Numbered from the stretch's first letter, positions 46,081 to 57,070 are shown. The stretch is 64,000 nucleotides of DNA from Voacanga thouarsii (GCA_026120185.1 JANUWF010001220.1:372001-436000); one strand, 5' to 3'. Notes: generated by a model not told the origin, from the letters alone. Numbers and translations are program-made.

Positions 46081-46914
46081 AAAGACTTGAATTTGAGGCA
46101 GCAAAGATGGATGGAATTTTTAGAAGAGTACCGTTGTCCTATCAACTACCACCCCGGGAAAGCCAACGTCGTTGCCGATGCCCTGAGCTGGAAAGTCAGA
46201 ATGGCCAGGCTAAGAGTACAGGAGGTTCAAGTAGTTCAGGATGTATTGGATAGAAGAGCAGAAGTGCAAGAAGAGAGGATTATTATTAGCAACCTGAAGT
46301 TGATGCCAGATCTAAGGCGGGAAATTGTTGAAGCCCAGCAGAGTAATGCGGAGTTTCAGTTTTTCAAGGACAATGAGCTTAAACGGCAAGGTAGTGAATT
46401 CCGACAGGACGAGCGGGAGTGTTGTACTTCTGAGATCGTTTGTGTGTACCCGAGGAGCACCAGTTGAAGAACAGAATTATAGAAGAAGCGCATAAAGCAA
46501 GTACGCCATTCATCCGGGAGAGGTCAAGATGTATTAAGATCTAAAAAAGACTTATTGGTGGCCCAGGATGAAGGGGAACGTGGTTAAGTATGTCTCAACG
46601 TGTCTAACATGTCAGAAAGTCAAAGTGGAGCACAAAAAGGTGGCAGGATTATTACAACCATTGCCAGTACCAAAATGGAAATGGGAAGAGGTGACTATGG
46701 ACTTCGTTACCGGACTCCCTATGGCAAGGACCCAAAAGGACGCCATATGGGTAGTAGTGGATCGATTGACCAAGTCGGCGCATTTCATACCCGTGAATGT
46801 AAGGGATTCAATGGAAAAGTTGGCTCAAGCCTATGTGCGAGAAATAGTCAGATTGCACGGAGTGCCTTCAAGTATTGTGTCCGATCGTGATCCGAGATGT
46901 ACCTCCCAATTTTT
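46081..46914 (+). pseudogene. pol: Truncated integrase of plus-strand Tekay element
   Basis: RNase H tail and linker to about 46420, frameshift, then the HHCC zinc region ([15 protein letters not shown]) and the DDE core: VTMDFVTGLP (first Asp), WVVVDRLTKSAHFIP and VSDRDPRCTSQF (second Asp). The gene stops at about 46912, where the sequence jumps to the middle of the LTR. The catalytic Glu, the C-terminal domain and the chromodomain are therefore missing. Confidence 0.9.
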
Positions 46915-47294
46915 CAAACAATCAGATTTTTCTCTCCCTCTCTAAGCTGAAAGCCGAAACCCCTGAATTCCATAGACCATTCGGCCAGCACTCACCAGCA
47001 ATTCGTCCAACATTTTCCCTCAACTCTCTCCATTTTCACCAAGAACACACACTACCTTTATTCAAGCGAAAGACTACTCTAAACACCTCCAATCCCTCTC
47101 AAAAACTCCAGAACACTCCTACATACTTCCTAGAGTTCATTTCTGGAATTTATAACATTAAATCTCGTAAACAAAAATTAGCATTCGGATCAAAACCAAT
47201 TTATCCCTTGAAGTCTCAAGAACATCATCAAGGTAACCAAGAACAATTCTTTTGTTCATCTTCTTCCCTTCAATCTTTAACATATCATGCTAAT

Positions 47295-47296
<2 letters not shown>

Positions 47297-47337
<41 letters not shown>
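47297..47337 (+). repeat. (CT)n microsatellite in Tekay LTR
   Basis: CT run before CGGCTGAAATGG, orthologous to the run at 39939. Confidence 0.9.
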
Positions 47338-47338
<1 letters not shown>

Positions 47339-48612
47339 CTGAAATGGTTATGACAACCATGGCTATTTTCTCTCCTCCTCTCTTGGACAATTCAAGACTC
47401 TCAAGCATGGACCTTCTTAAATCTTCATCGAGGTGTTCATCAATCAAGTATTTCTCCTTAAACCTTTTTAATTCAGCATTCATGTCTCTTAGATATTGAT
47501 AGGAAGAATAAAATATGAATGGGGGATTTAGTATAAGCAAGTGAATAAAAGGGTTGGGATTAGGACATGAGAATGATTGATCATGTTTAAGCTATATGGA
47601 TTTCCTTGAGAATCGATGTATGTTCATCATGGCCTAAGAGAATTATGAATATTTAAGCATGCTAGATGTTATGTCACCTTTGGTGAATAGTATTTTTATG
47701 TTCTTATCTCCATTGAAGCCATGATCATGATTGTTTGGCCATGTGATAGCAAGTGTTGATTTAAGCCTATGTTCATAAATGGATTAGTTTGTTGTTTGAT
47801 GTTGAGGAATAGGTTCATGATTCTTGTTAGCAATAGGAAAATCATAATTATGTTCTTGTTGATCCTAGGCTATTTTAATTAGTAAGTTTTATCACCTTAA
47901 TTAAAATTATTACTATATTTTTCTCTAAGGATTTCAAAATTGCTAGGAAGTTTTGGAAATGGGGGGTTACATGAAATATTGACATTTTACTAGTCAAATA
48001 AATGATATTTTTCCTTAAAAATAATATATGCATAGGCATAATATTAAATAAGATCTTTTATATAAATAATAATAATGACCTTGTAGGCCATAATTCAAAC
48101 TTTTGCCTATATTCATAAATATTATTTATATTAAAATTTGTTTGTTATTTATTAAACAAAAATTTAATATAATTCATTTATTATTAATTTTATTTATTAC
48201 TAATTATTTATTATCTATTAAAAAATATTTGTAATTTATTATTTATTTATAATAAAGCTATTTTTAAACTACCATTTATTAATATTATTTAGGGCTTGGT
48301 ATTATTCAATATTCAAACCTTAGTTTATTTATTAATAATAACACTCAAGAATTATTATTTGAGTCTATAATTTATTAGCAATTATTTTAAAACCCCTAGT
48401 TATTTTAACTTATCAAACTAGACTTATTTTATAAAATTCTTTACCAGCTAGCCTTAAAGCTTAGGACATTAGGGTCGTGATTGTAATAAGTTGAACTTGG
48501 ATTATTTGTGTAAGTGAATTTAGCTTGAGTGTAACCTTATGTTTTGTGTTTACCCCAGGTGGGGTTAGGTCAACCTTGGAAGACTTTTGAATTTTAGCAA
48601 GCAAAGAATCAG

Positions 48613-49412
48613 GTAAGCTCCTGCATGGAATTTTGTGAAGACCAAAAATTACTGTGGCAAGCTAAACGCGATGTGTATGGAAATTCATGTTGTAAAGGCA
48701 ATTAAGGACTATTTTTCCAATTTATTTCAGTCAAGCAAATCATTTGAAAATCAAATAAGCGGTTTTACACAAAATGCTAAACTTTTTCTAAAACCCAACT
48801 TTGACAAGAATTTTAGAACCCTTAATTGCTATTTCCAAATAAAGCAATGTATGATCCATTTTCTCCCAAGTGGGATAATCAACGTTGAGTACTCAATAAG
48901 GGTAGACTATCGGGACTAGTCTTTGAAGGGTTAGGGTAAGTCTCTCAGTAGGTGGCCACCTCTAAGGGGTGAGTCCTTCCTAGATAGGATGCCAGTTCGG
49001 TAGGTCATGCCGGTCCGAGCTAGCAAGTTTCAGTCATGTGGACTGTGTGTTTCCGGAGTGGACAACTGGTAAGTTTGGGTGTAGAGATGGAGGAATATCT
49101 CACCCGGTAGGCCGTACACCTACCTTTTGTCAGCTTGCACAAAGTGTGGCATTCTGACCGTTGCTTAGTCATGGGGCCCAACGTGTGGTAACCCATGGCT
49201 ACCCATTTGAGTGGTTGTATTTATTGTGCACATGTATGGTTTGAAAAGCAAAACAACACTCTTTATTTTCAACACTTATTTAGCGCTTGCCAGCACTTTC
49301 TCTTATGAAACTTTTACAACTTGCATACATGTATTATTTTACCTGAAACACTCAAAGCACACACGGGCTTACTGAGATTTTTATCTCATCACCTTTTATA
49401 CCATGTTTACAG
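48613..49412 (+). other. Candidate intron inside Tekay 3' LTR
   Basis: AATCAG|GTAAGC to TGTTTACAG|GTTGATCC, 800 nt, nearly identical to 41274-42072. Confidence 0.4.
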
Positions 49413-49681
49413 GTTGATCCGGCTGTGGAGGTCAATAGCTAGACTTGTTGCCTATACTTTGAAGACTTTATGTTATTTTCTTTATGGGATGTTTGAGAGA
49501 TTGTAGCAAACAATTTATTTTGGATTTGTTCCTGTATTTATCTTTTGAGTTGTAATAAGTTTAATTTTAAAGTATTTATTTTATTTTATTATATGTAACC
49601 TAGTTATAAAGACCCCTTGTCCATTGGACGGGGCGACGTCCCCGGCCCTGTTGGACCTAGGTAGTGGGGTATTACATTATC

Positions 49682-51018
49682 TCTCATGAATAAAAAAATT
49701 TTTTAGAGCTCACATGTTGGGGAACATAGTAGTGTAAAACTTTCTCGATTTTATCCTCTTGAATTTCTTGGCATTGTGTATATGTGTTTTTGAGGAAAAT
49801 TTTACTAGACATGGATAAATCCTTGTTGAGTTTATTTGGTGGGACAAAAATGCATAGAATGGATTGTAAGTCTTGTGATTGCTTCTAAAGGTGAGCCATG
49901 TATTTTTTTTCTAAATTTTTGCCAATCTGGACATCTTGGAAAATAGAACCTCGTTGTGATATTTTGCTGTGATGATTGAAGATTGGTTGACATTGTACTT
50001 TTGCTATCCACGTTGGATATTCTTCTTATTTTTCTTGAGCATCAAAAGTTTAGAAAAGTTATTCACTAAAAAAAGAACCAATTGCAAAGTGGGTTTGGTC
50101 GAGACAAAGAGGATCTTGTGAGCCCTTTAGAGATTATGGTGGTCTATTTAGTGTTTTTTTTTTTTTTTGGGACAATCTGGAGGCCTGTTTGGAGGCTTTA
50201 CTTTGACGGGAACTTAAAGGCTTTGACTTTCTATTTTTCTTCTACCTTGATTTTTATTCTGTTTCAATTACTCTTTATGCTTTTACTTGTGTGTTCATCT
50301 TTCTATTTGTAGGTTCTGGCAATAATTCTTCCAACTTCTTGAAGAATGAACTTCTCATATCTTGGAGCTAATCTACACTTGGAGAGTATTGCTTAAACTT
50401 TCTACCCTTTTTCAATTTTGGTCCCATTGGAGATGCTTCATTGTGTTTATTTTTTGCCCATGAGGACATTGTCCAGTTTAAGTGTGGGGGAGTGGCTTGG
50501 TGATATTCTTGGTCCAAGTTTTTATCAATTATCTTGATGTTTTTTTGTTGTTGAGTTACTTTGGAATTTGAAATTTGGACAACCATTTTGCCATATTGGA
50601 AAAAATCATCTTGGAAAAAACCATCTTGGAGAAAATTTAATTTCTTTAAAATTTTGAAAGTTTGAAGATTTTGAGCTAAATTGAGTTTATTTGTTTATAA
50701 TGAAGATATGATTTCCTTTCTAACTTTGGATATGGATTTGTCATTCAGTATGGTAGGACTTTATTAAAAAGGTAAACTTGTGTATTAAGTTAGATTTTGC
50801 TAAGTCTTGAGAATTTAAGTTAACCTTGGTTATATTTGGTATTTAAGTTTTATTTTATTCTTTGAGTTTGAATATGGATGATATAATGAAATATGGGAAG
50901 AGTTGTTGATTAATTCTTGTATTATGGATTTAGAATTTGCTTAACTTTGAGTTTTGAATAAGGAATGCGAGAAAAAAATTTTAGTTGAAAAAAAAATATA
51001 TGAGAAAAAAATCCTTTG
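49682..51018 (+). other. Post-pol internal region of OTA-type element
   Basis: Resumes the element interrupted at 38022. At 50461-50494 it carries TGAGGACATTGTCCAG followed by TTTAAGTGTGGGGGAG, a purine-rich signature often seen downstream of pol in Athila/Tat elements. No coding domain is recognised. The right end (50980-51018) is A-rich and contains the breakpoint to the Tork-type LTR. Confidence 0.6.
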
Positions 51019-51071
51019 AGAACAATAACTTAATTCTCTGATGCGACTTCTTCTCTGTGGAAAAGCCAGAC

Positions 51072-51138
<67 letters not shown>

Positions 51139-51504
51139 GAAAAAGTTTATTAGTCTGTGAGTTGTTCACCAAACGGAATTAGGTAGGCTATATACTGGAA
51201 GATCGAGAGTTTGGCGTTCACCTACATGTAAAGACAGAGTAGGAGGCTTACAGGAATCGCGTCAGAGGTTTCCACCAGCACACCTATCCCGGTTCCACAC
51301 ATTTCAATCCAGCCAATTCTAAGAACGAGAAAAAGAGGTATTTTTTTTTAAACCTTGGAATCCGTATAGAGCACGACCGGCGCCGGCTAGGGCTGCCGGA
51401 GCCGGTATCAGCTCTGTTCAGAGTTCCCCGTTCTTTAGTTTTTTCCAATTTTTAGTTTTTCACTTCTGTTGCATGCACTGTGTTTTCCATTTTTCATGCC
51501 TTCA
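51019..51504 (+). repeat. 5' LTR remnant of Tork-type element
   Basis: Matches 55600-56078 of the 3' LTR from GAACAATAA to CATGCCTTCA. It contains a CT run (51072-51136) and a GC-rich ACCGGCGCCGGC segment near 51375. Confidence 0.88.
51072..51136 (+). repeat. (CT)n microsatellite in Tork-type LTR
   Basis: About 32 CT units following CCAGACGT. The 3' LTR has a similar run at 55653-55726. The solo LTR at 28683 has only a short GA-rich stretch at this site (about 29012). Confidence 0.92.
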
Positions 51505-51506
51505 AT

Positions 51507-51518
51507 TGGCATCAGAGC
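51507..51518 (+). other. Primer-binding site of Tork-type element
   Basis: TGGCATCAGAGC, one base different from the tRNA-Met-complementary TGGTATCAGAGC, two bases after the LTR end. Confidence 0.8.
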
Positions 51519-53245
51519 ATGAAGGTTTTGTGAAAATATAGGAAGCATGCATCTAGATGAATAAAACTGGACACGTATGTGTGATTAAACTATGATCCTT
51601 TGCTATTTTGGGATGGATAGATTCTCTATTAAACCTCGCGATTTGAGGTATATGAGATTTGTAATTTACTATTTCTTTAGCAAATCGTGTAAGCCCAATA
51701 TTTATGGGTATAAGCGATTGTTGGTTTTGGTTGATTTGATTGTATTTGGATAGAAATCGAAGAGCCAATGGTACTACAAGTTGAGAAGAAAACAAAGGAA
51801 ATTCGCAGAAGAAAAAAACTACAGGAAGAGCCGTCCAGACCGAAACCGGCGTCGGTTAGGCCACCCAAACCAGTGCCAGCTAGGGTCTGGAATCCGGTCC
51901 GCGTACGAGTCACCCAAGGGTCCTGGTTCTGTGTAGCGGATGCAGAGGACCACAGTGTAGATGGGTGCCTGATCTAGTGCAGTAGGTGCAGTGGACCAAG
52001 GAGAAATTTTTTTTTTTATTTTTTCCTTGTAATTTTTCTTGCAATTTCTTTTGGTTTTGGGGTCCTTACCAGGCGAAGTTAATATCTTACAATAGTTAAT
52101 ATTCAAGGAATATTTTTGCATGAAAATATTAGTAAGCGATTTTAGGATTAAACAAGACTATTAATTAATTAATTAATTAATGTGTTTAATTCTATTATTT
52201 GGACACTTAGGTTTAAAAATAGAAGAGTATGAAAATGTCTACTGTTTTCTAGCATGCTATTTATTTTTATGTACCTATGTGCACGTTTTCTCAAAGACCA
52301 AAGTCTTTAGGAATGTTTTTGACAAGGAAAATATTTTTCTACAAATTAAATGGTTATTTTAACTTGAACAAAAATTAATCATTAGATATTTTCTCAAAGG
52401 ATTTAATCTTTGACATAGATTGAAAATATATTGGATTTAGATATTTTTGTAAGTTAAAATAGAAAGCCATTTTGTTTTAAATTTTGGCACAAGAAAATTG
52501 TTTTGTCAAATAAACTTGAGACCAAAGTCTCTAAAAAGTTTTAATTGGAAAATTTTTTAAATCATTAATTTTTTAACTTAAATAAAATTAGTCCATAGGA
52601 AAAACTCTTAAAGGATATAAACCTTGATATAGAGATTTTTATGGACTTAGACATTTTATTTTTTGAGTTAAGTGAAAAACTTAATGAAAATTTTTAAAAG
52701 GATATTTTTCAGAAAATTCTTATTTTAAAAGACTAAGTAGGAGAGGGGTTTCAACGGCCCCACGGCTTCCATCACGATCCTCATTAGAGATCGTGGGTCC
52801 CCTCGCATCATCCTGAGAGTGAACCCGTATAGGATGGGGATACCACAAGGATCTAAATCTAATGGAGGGATGTAATTAATAACCCGAGGCATGTACTATG
52901 ATCGGCCAGCCCCTCGTTGGAGGTCATAGTGCGAGGTATGTCCATAGGAAATAAGAGGAAACGGCCATCCCCTCGATGGAGTTATCTTCTAGATCATTAC
53001 CTAGAAGGAAAATTAATTTGTGGTGGTTAACACACTTAGCTTAGGGAACTGTTAATCTTCACAAGAAGCTATGTCAGTTTTCCTAAGAGCTAAATTGATT
53101 ATTATCAATTTTGATAATAAGGATAAAGTGCACATATTTATTTTGTTTTCACAAACTGAATCATTTTCTTTTATTTTTCAATTTTTCAGAAGTGGTAGGA
53201 GGTTCTTTTAGTCCATTGGTCGTTATTCTCCGAGAGAATAAGCTA
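51519..53245 (+). other. Leader of Tork-type element with repeated hairpins
   Basis: A long non-coding leader. At 52773-52795 CACGATC pairs with GATCGTG around a 9-base loop. At 52895-52930 ACTATGA pairs with TCATAGT around a loop containing GGCCAGCCCCTCG. A third GGCCATCCCCTCGATGG unit lies at 52971-52987. The small basic ORF at 51768-51977 has no recognised domain and is not called a gene. ATTAATTAA repeats lie at 52162-52182. Confidence 0.55.
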
Positions 53246-54040
53246 ATGAGATCAAACTATGTGAACTGAAAGAGGAACCTGGACATAATACTCACAGCGG
53301 AAGAGTATAAGTATGTCCTTTACGAAACCTTCCCTATTATCGAAAAAGATTCCACCACTGAAGAACGTGAGGCTGAGAAGGCATGGAAAAAGGCCGACGA
53401 GATGGCTCGTTGTTACATGTTGGCCTCCATGTCTAATGTGCTCCAGTCCAAACATAAACACATGACCACTGTGTATGACATAACTCAATCATTAGCTATG
53501 ATATTCGTGGATAAGAGCCGGCCCGCAAGGCAGGAGGCTCTTCAAACTATTATAAACACTAAGATAGCTAAGGGAGTATCAGTCAAAGAGCATTTGCTCA
53601 AGATGATTGCTGCTTTCGAGGAGGCAGAAATCTTAGGGGCTATCATTGACCCCGAGAGCCCAGTGAATATAGTTCTCGAATCTCTACCGGGTTCCTTTAC
53701 TCAGTTCAAGTTAAATTACAACATGAACAAGTTAAACATGAGTTTAACTGAGTTGATGAAGAAGCTCCAGATGGCGGAGAAGATCATGAAGCCATAATCA
53801 AAGGCTATGATTGCTAAGGTTTCATCTTCTAGAACAGGGCCCAAGCCCAGGAAATTCAAGAAGAAGAGGAACACAGCGGCCCAGCCTAAGACCCAGTCCA
53901 AAGACAAACCTAATGGCAAGTGCTTTAAATATGGACTGAAGGGACACTAGAAAAAGGAGTGTCCAGATCTTCAAGCTAAGAAAAACCCCGCAGGTAATGT
54001 TTTCTATCTAAAGTCTATATCAATGGTTAGATCAACTTCC
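53246..54040 (+). pseudogene. gag: gag of Tork-type element
   Basis: ATG at 53246; the same frame runs to about 54040 with only three stops. TGA follows MRSNYVN and probably replaces Trp, TAA is at 53795-53797, and TAG replaces the Trp of the zinc knuckle. Capsid signatures are EMARCYMLASMSNVLQ, KGVSVKEHLLKMI and SLPGSFTQFKLNYNMNKL. The knuckle reads CFKYGLKGH-stop-KKEC, so its second Cys is also lost. The basic KPRKFKKKRN precedes it. Confidence 0.88.
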
Positions 54041-54414
54041 ACTTGAATTGTTGATTCAGGAACCACTGATCACATCTATAACTCCTTGCAAGGGTTTAGA
54101 AAGATTAGAAAACTCCAGAAGGGCAAACATAGACTACGTGTGGGAAATGGAGCACAAGTTTAGGCCCTTGCAGTGGGAGAGCTGGATCTTGTTTTTTATT
54201 GTAATAGAATAATGGTTTTGAAATATATTTTATATATAACTGAATTTCGACAGAATTTGATTTTAGTTGCGAAACTAATAAATCAAGGATATTCTATATT
54301 TTTCCATTCTGGTATTTCTATCAGTAGAAATGGAGAAATTTTATGCACTGGACACATGTATGGAAATTTATTTTTTTTAAACCCTATTAACAATCAATTA
54401 AATAACACCCAACA
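54041..54414 (+). pseudogene. pol: Protease and start of GAG-pre-integrase, Tork-type element
   Basis: TST-stop-IVDSGTTDHIYNSL carries the protease DSG triad, with TGA in place of the usual Trp. RVGNGAQV, LYITEFRQNLILVAKLINQGYSIFF and GNLFFLNP follow. The sequence then joins the LTR at GAGGTATGGATCACGGG, so everything from the integrase onward is gone. Confidence 0.85.
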
Positions 54415-55652
54415 TGAGGTATGGATCACGGGTTACTTAACACATAAACATTTGTTCTTAACCGATTGATGAGAATGGGAATCTCATCATGTCTAGGTTA
54501 TTATATTGTGAATTTCAAATGGGGAATGGTTTACCTTTAGCCAGTGAGTAGTCCACTTACTTCATGACATAAGCGTATTTTGAATACGTAGAACAGGACC
54601 TATAGTAGTAGTTTCTTAAAGTACCATATGGTAGAAATCTAGACTACTACTGTTACAGCGTGGAGTAGTACTCTATGACTTGAGTATGAGTTGGTGGTTT
54701 GACGAAGCTGGAAACATATACTTTGATATGCTATAGTTGAGGTTCTATCGTAGGGCCAATACACTTGCATGTTGGGTATGTGTGACTAGTTAGTTAAGAC
54801 AGACTTGTACAAGATAGTTTCTATACTATATCGCCTCTTGTAGTTATCTGAATGATCTAAATATCCAGGGCCTTGAGAAACATGACTTGAATGTTTGCTT
54901 TAGGGTAACTCCCTTGGAAAGCGAAAACAGTCCAGGAAGTGGTGGATCATTGGACTAGAAGCCTAAAGATGGAAGATATCATTTAGAGAGGTGTTAGTAT
55001 ACTTCTTCCTCTCTAAATGTACGGCGATGTCTAGAGGGGTATTTTAGTCATTACACCTGTAGGTCGGAGACTCTGCTAACGCAGCATTGTCCTTAGGGTC
55101 AATATTTCCTTATGGTGATATTAGGAAATATTTAAAATACAAAATACAGCTATTTATATGGTAAGGGTATTTTGGTCATTTTAGTAGCCAAGGTGGTGTG
55201 TCTTTTGGTCCCCAATATAGACCATGGGTCCTAATTAACTACAGGCTAAGGAATTGAATTTAAATTAAATGAAAGTTATTTTATTTAAGTAGTCTGATTT
55301 AATTTTTGGGTTAGAATAAAATATAGGTCCATAGAGAGAGAATTAATTAAATTAGTTTGGTGGGTTGATTAAGTATTCTGGGATTTGACCCAGTTTGAAT
55401 AATTAAAGATTAACCTAGGACTAAACTAATATAGGCTTGTTAATTAGACTAGTTTATTTGGGATGGGAAATTAATTATTTGTTGGGACATTAAGTTGGTT
55501 CTAATTAGAATAATTAATTAAGTCTAAAAGGCTAAACTAAGAGTCCAATGGCCCAGTCCAGTTTAACATAGGGTTTTATTTAGGTTAAATAGGATAATAG
55601 GAACAATAATGTAATTCTCTAAGACGGCTTTTTCTCTATGGAAAAGCTAGAC

Positions 55653-55727
<75 letters not shown>

Positions 55728-56078
55728 GAAAAAGTTCATTAGTCTGTGAGTTGTTCATCAAACGAAATTAGGCAGGCCATATACTGGAAGATCGAGAGTT
55801 TGGCATTCACCTACATGCAAAGACAGAGTAGAAGGCTTGCAAGAATCGCGCCAGAGGTTTCCACCAGCACACCTACCCCAGTTCCACACATTCCAGTCCA
55901 GCCAATTCTAAGAACGAGGAAAAGAGGTATTTTTTTTAAACCTCGGAATCCAAACAGAGCACGACCGGCGCTGGAGCCGGCGCCGGCTTCGTTCAGAGTT
56001 CCCTGTTCTTCAGTTTTTTCTAGTTTTTGGTTTTTGCTACCACTGCATGTCATGTGCTTTCCATTTTTCATGCCTTCA
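54415..56078 (+). repeat. 3' LTR of Tork-type element, 5' truncated
   Basis: Matches the reverse complement of about 30273-28683 in the solo LTR. About 170 bp of the LTR start (TGTTGGGAAATATGCC...) is missing. CT run at 55653-55726, GCCGGCGCCGGC near 55976, end ATGCCTTCA. Confidence 0.88.
55653..55726 (+). repeat. (CT)n microsatellite in Tork-type 3' LTR
   Basis: About 37 CT units, same position as 51072-51136. Confidence 0.92.
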
Positions 56079-57070
56079 ACTCCATCCCTTTCATCCACAT
56101 ACATATACTCCCCCCCCCAATTTTATTCAATCATCCTATCAACATCTAAGAGATATGAATCCAGAAATTAAAAAGGAAGATTCAAGAAAAAAAAAATACT
56201 TGATAAATGATCACTCGATGAAGGTTTCCTTGATTAGTGAAGGTCCACACGAGCTTGAGAGCCTTTAGTGGTCCAAAAAATAGCCACGGTTGATCATCAC
56301 CATTTCGGCCAAGAGAGAGAGAAAGAGAGACAAATGGCATTAGAAAGGAATATTAGAAGTTGAGTAGAAGAGAAAGAACAAGGAGGTTGTTCTTATTTTA
56401 CCTTTGGATGTTCTTGGAACCTTCAACAAAAAAGTTGGTTTTGATCCGTTCGAAAATTCTGGTTTGTGTGGTTTCATGTTATAAAGGCCAGAAATGAAGA
56501 CTATAAATTAAATATGGATGATCTAGAGTGTTTGGAAGTGATTGGAGATGTTTAGGATGGGTTTAGGCTTGAAGATGTGAAGTTTGTGTTCTTGGTGTTC
56601 TTTATGTTTTTGAGAGAGTTTGAGAGAAAATGACTTTGGAAATTGCTAGAATTGTTGTTGGTCGAATGGCCTAATGTAGATAGGAGTTTTGGTTTAGCAA
56701 GAAGAAGAGAGAAGTGTTCAATTTTTTTTAAATTCAAATGGAGGGAAATAAGAAGTTGTTTGAGGTAAAGGTTTAGTTAATGGAGGTTGTTCATAGAAGG
56801 TCTCTTGCTCTTCAATGGTGTAAGACTGAACAAGCTAGGCTTAATACAAAGAATGGAGGTTTGTTCAGTTCATAAGGTTGGTCGAAAATTAGTCTATAAT
56901 GGCAGAGAAATTCTGGTTTGATCACTTGCTACAAGAGTGTTTTAATGGAGCAAAAAATCTAGAATTAGTTTGAAGTTCAAATGAGTTTTGGATAGAGTAA
57001 TCTTAAGAGCTTTTTGAAGTATGATCATGGAGTCCAAACATTTAAGGTTAGTGTAGAGGCCAAGGGGTTC
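56079..57070 (-). repeat. Tekay 3' LTR fragment (middle)
   Basis: Matches about 59176-60150 of the solo LTR next to it, including CATCTAAGAGATATGAAT and a degenerate GA run (56312-56332). It is interrupted by the solo LTR at 57071 and continues at 61361. Confidence 0.85.

Larger units (their letters stand above)
38023..49676 (+). mobile_element. Plus-strand Tekay-like chromovirus with internal deletion
   Basis: Perfect TSD TTATC (38018-38022 and 49677-49681). The full 4.3-kb 5' LTR is followed by a tRNA-Met-type PBS, an acidic pre-gag ORF, gag, protease, RT-RNase H and a truncated integrase that passes directly into the middle of the 3' LTR. RT before integrase defines Ty3/gypsy. Close similarity to the minus-strand copy, which carries a chromodomain, supports the chromovirus call. 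The shared parts of the two LTRs differ at only a few dozen positions by eye, so insertion was recent compared with the surrounding elements. Confidence 0.88.
46912..49676 (+). repeat. 3' LTR of plus-strand Tekay element, 5' truncated
   Basis: From TTTCAAACAATCAG it matches 39555-42336 of the 5' LTR to the end (GTATTACA). About 1.5 kb of LTR, the polypurine tract and the end of pol are missing through one deletion. It lacks the tRNA-like segment but keeps the CT run (47297-47337), candidate intron and 3' hairpins. Confidence 0.9.
35203..51018 (+). mobile_element. OTA-type (Athila/Tat-like) Ty3/gypsy derivative without gag-pol
   Basis: 5' LTR 35203-37037, tRNA-Asp-type PBS, then about 1 kb of leader to 38022. 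A Tekay element (38023-49676 plus TSD) is inserted here, and the internal sequence resumes at 49682. The internal DNA passes from leader to the post-pol region with no gag, protease, RT or integrase motif, so this was a non-autonomous derivative before or besides the insertion. The 3' LTR is absent, removed by a deletion whose right edge is near 51018. LTR ends and PBS are the grounds for the clade call. Confidence 0.7.
51019..56078 (+). mobile_element. Tork-type Ty1/copia element with pol deletion and truncated LTRs
   Basis: The remains are: last 486 bp of the 5' LTR, PBS, 1.7-kb leader, gag, protease/GAG-pre-integrase, then a jump into the 3' LTR (about 54415-56078). Integrase, RT and RNase H are absent. 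The 3' end (ATGCCTTCA) abuts the minus-strand Tekay LTR at 56079. The left end was lost in the deletion that also removed the OTA 3' LTR, so no TSD can be checked. gag similarity (retrotran_gag_2 type) suggests the Tork lineage; Angela is an alternative. Confidence 0.8.

Noticed and set aside
47287..47499. ORF with Leu/Ser repeats
   Set aside because: Translation of the CT microsatellite and neighbouring LTR.
51768..51977. Basic, proline-rich 69-codon leader ORF of the Tork-type element
   Set aside because: No domain and no second copy to compare; composition follows the GC-rich CCGGCG segment.
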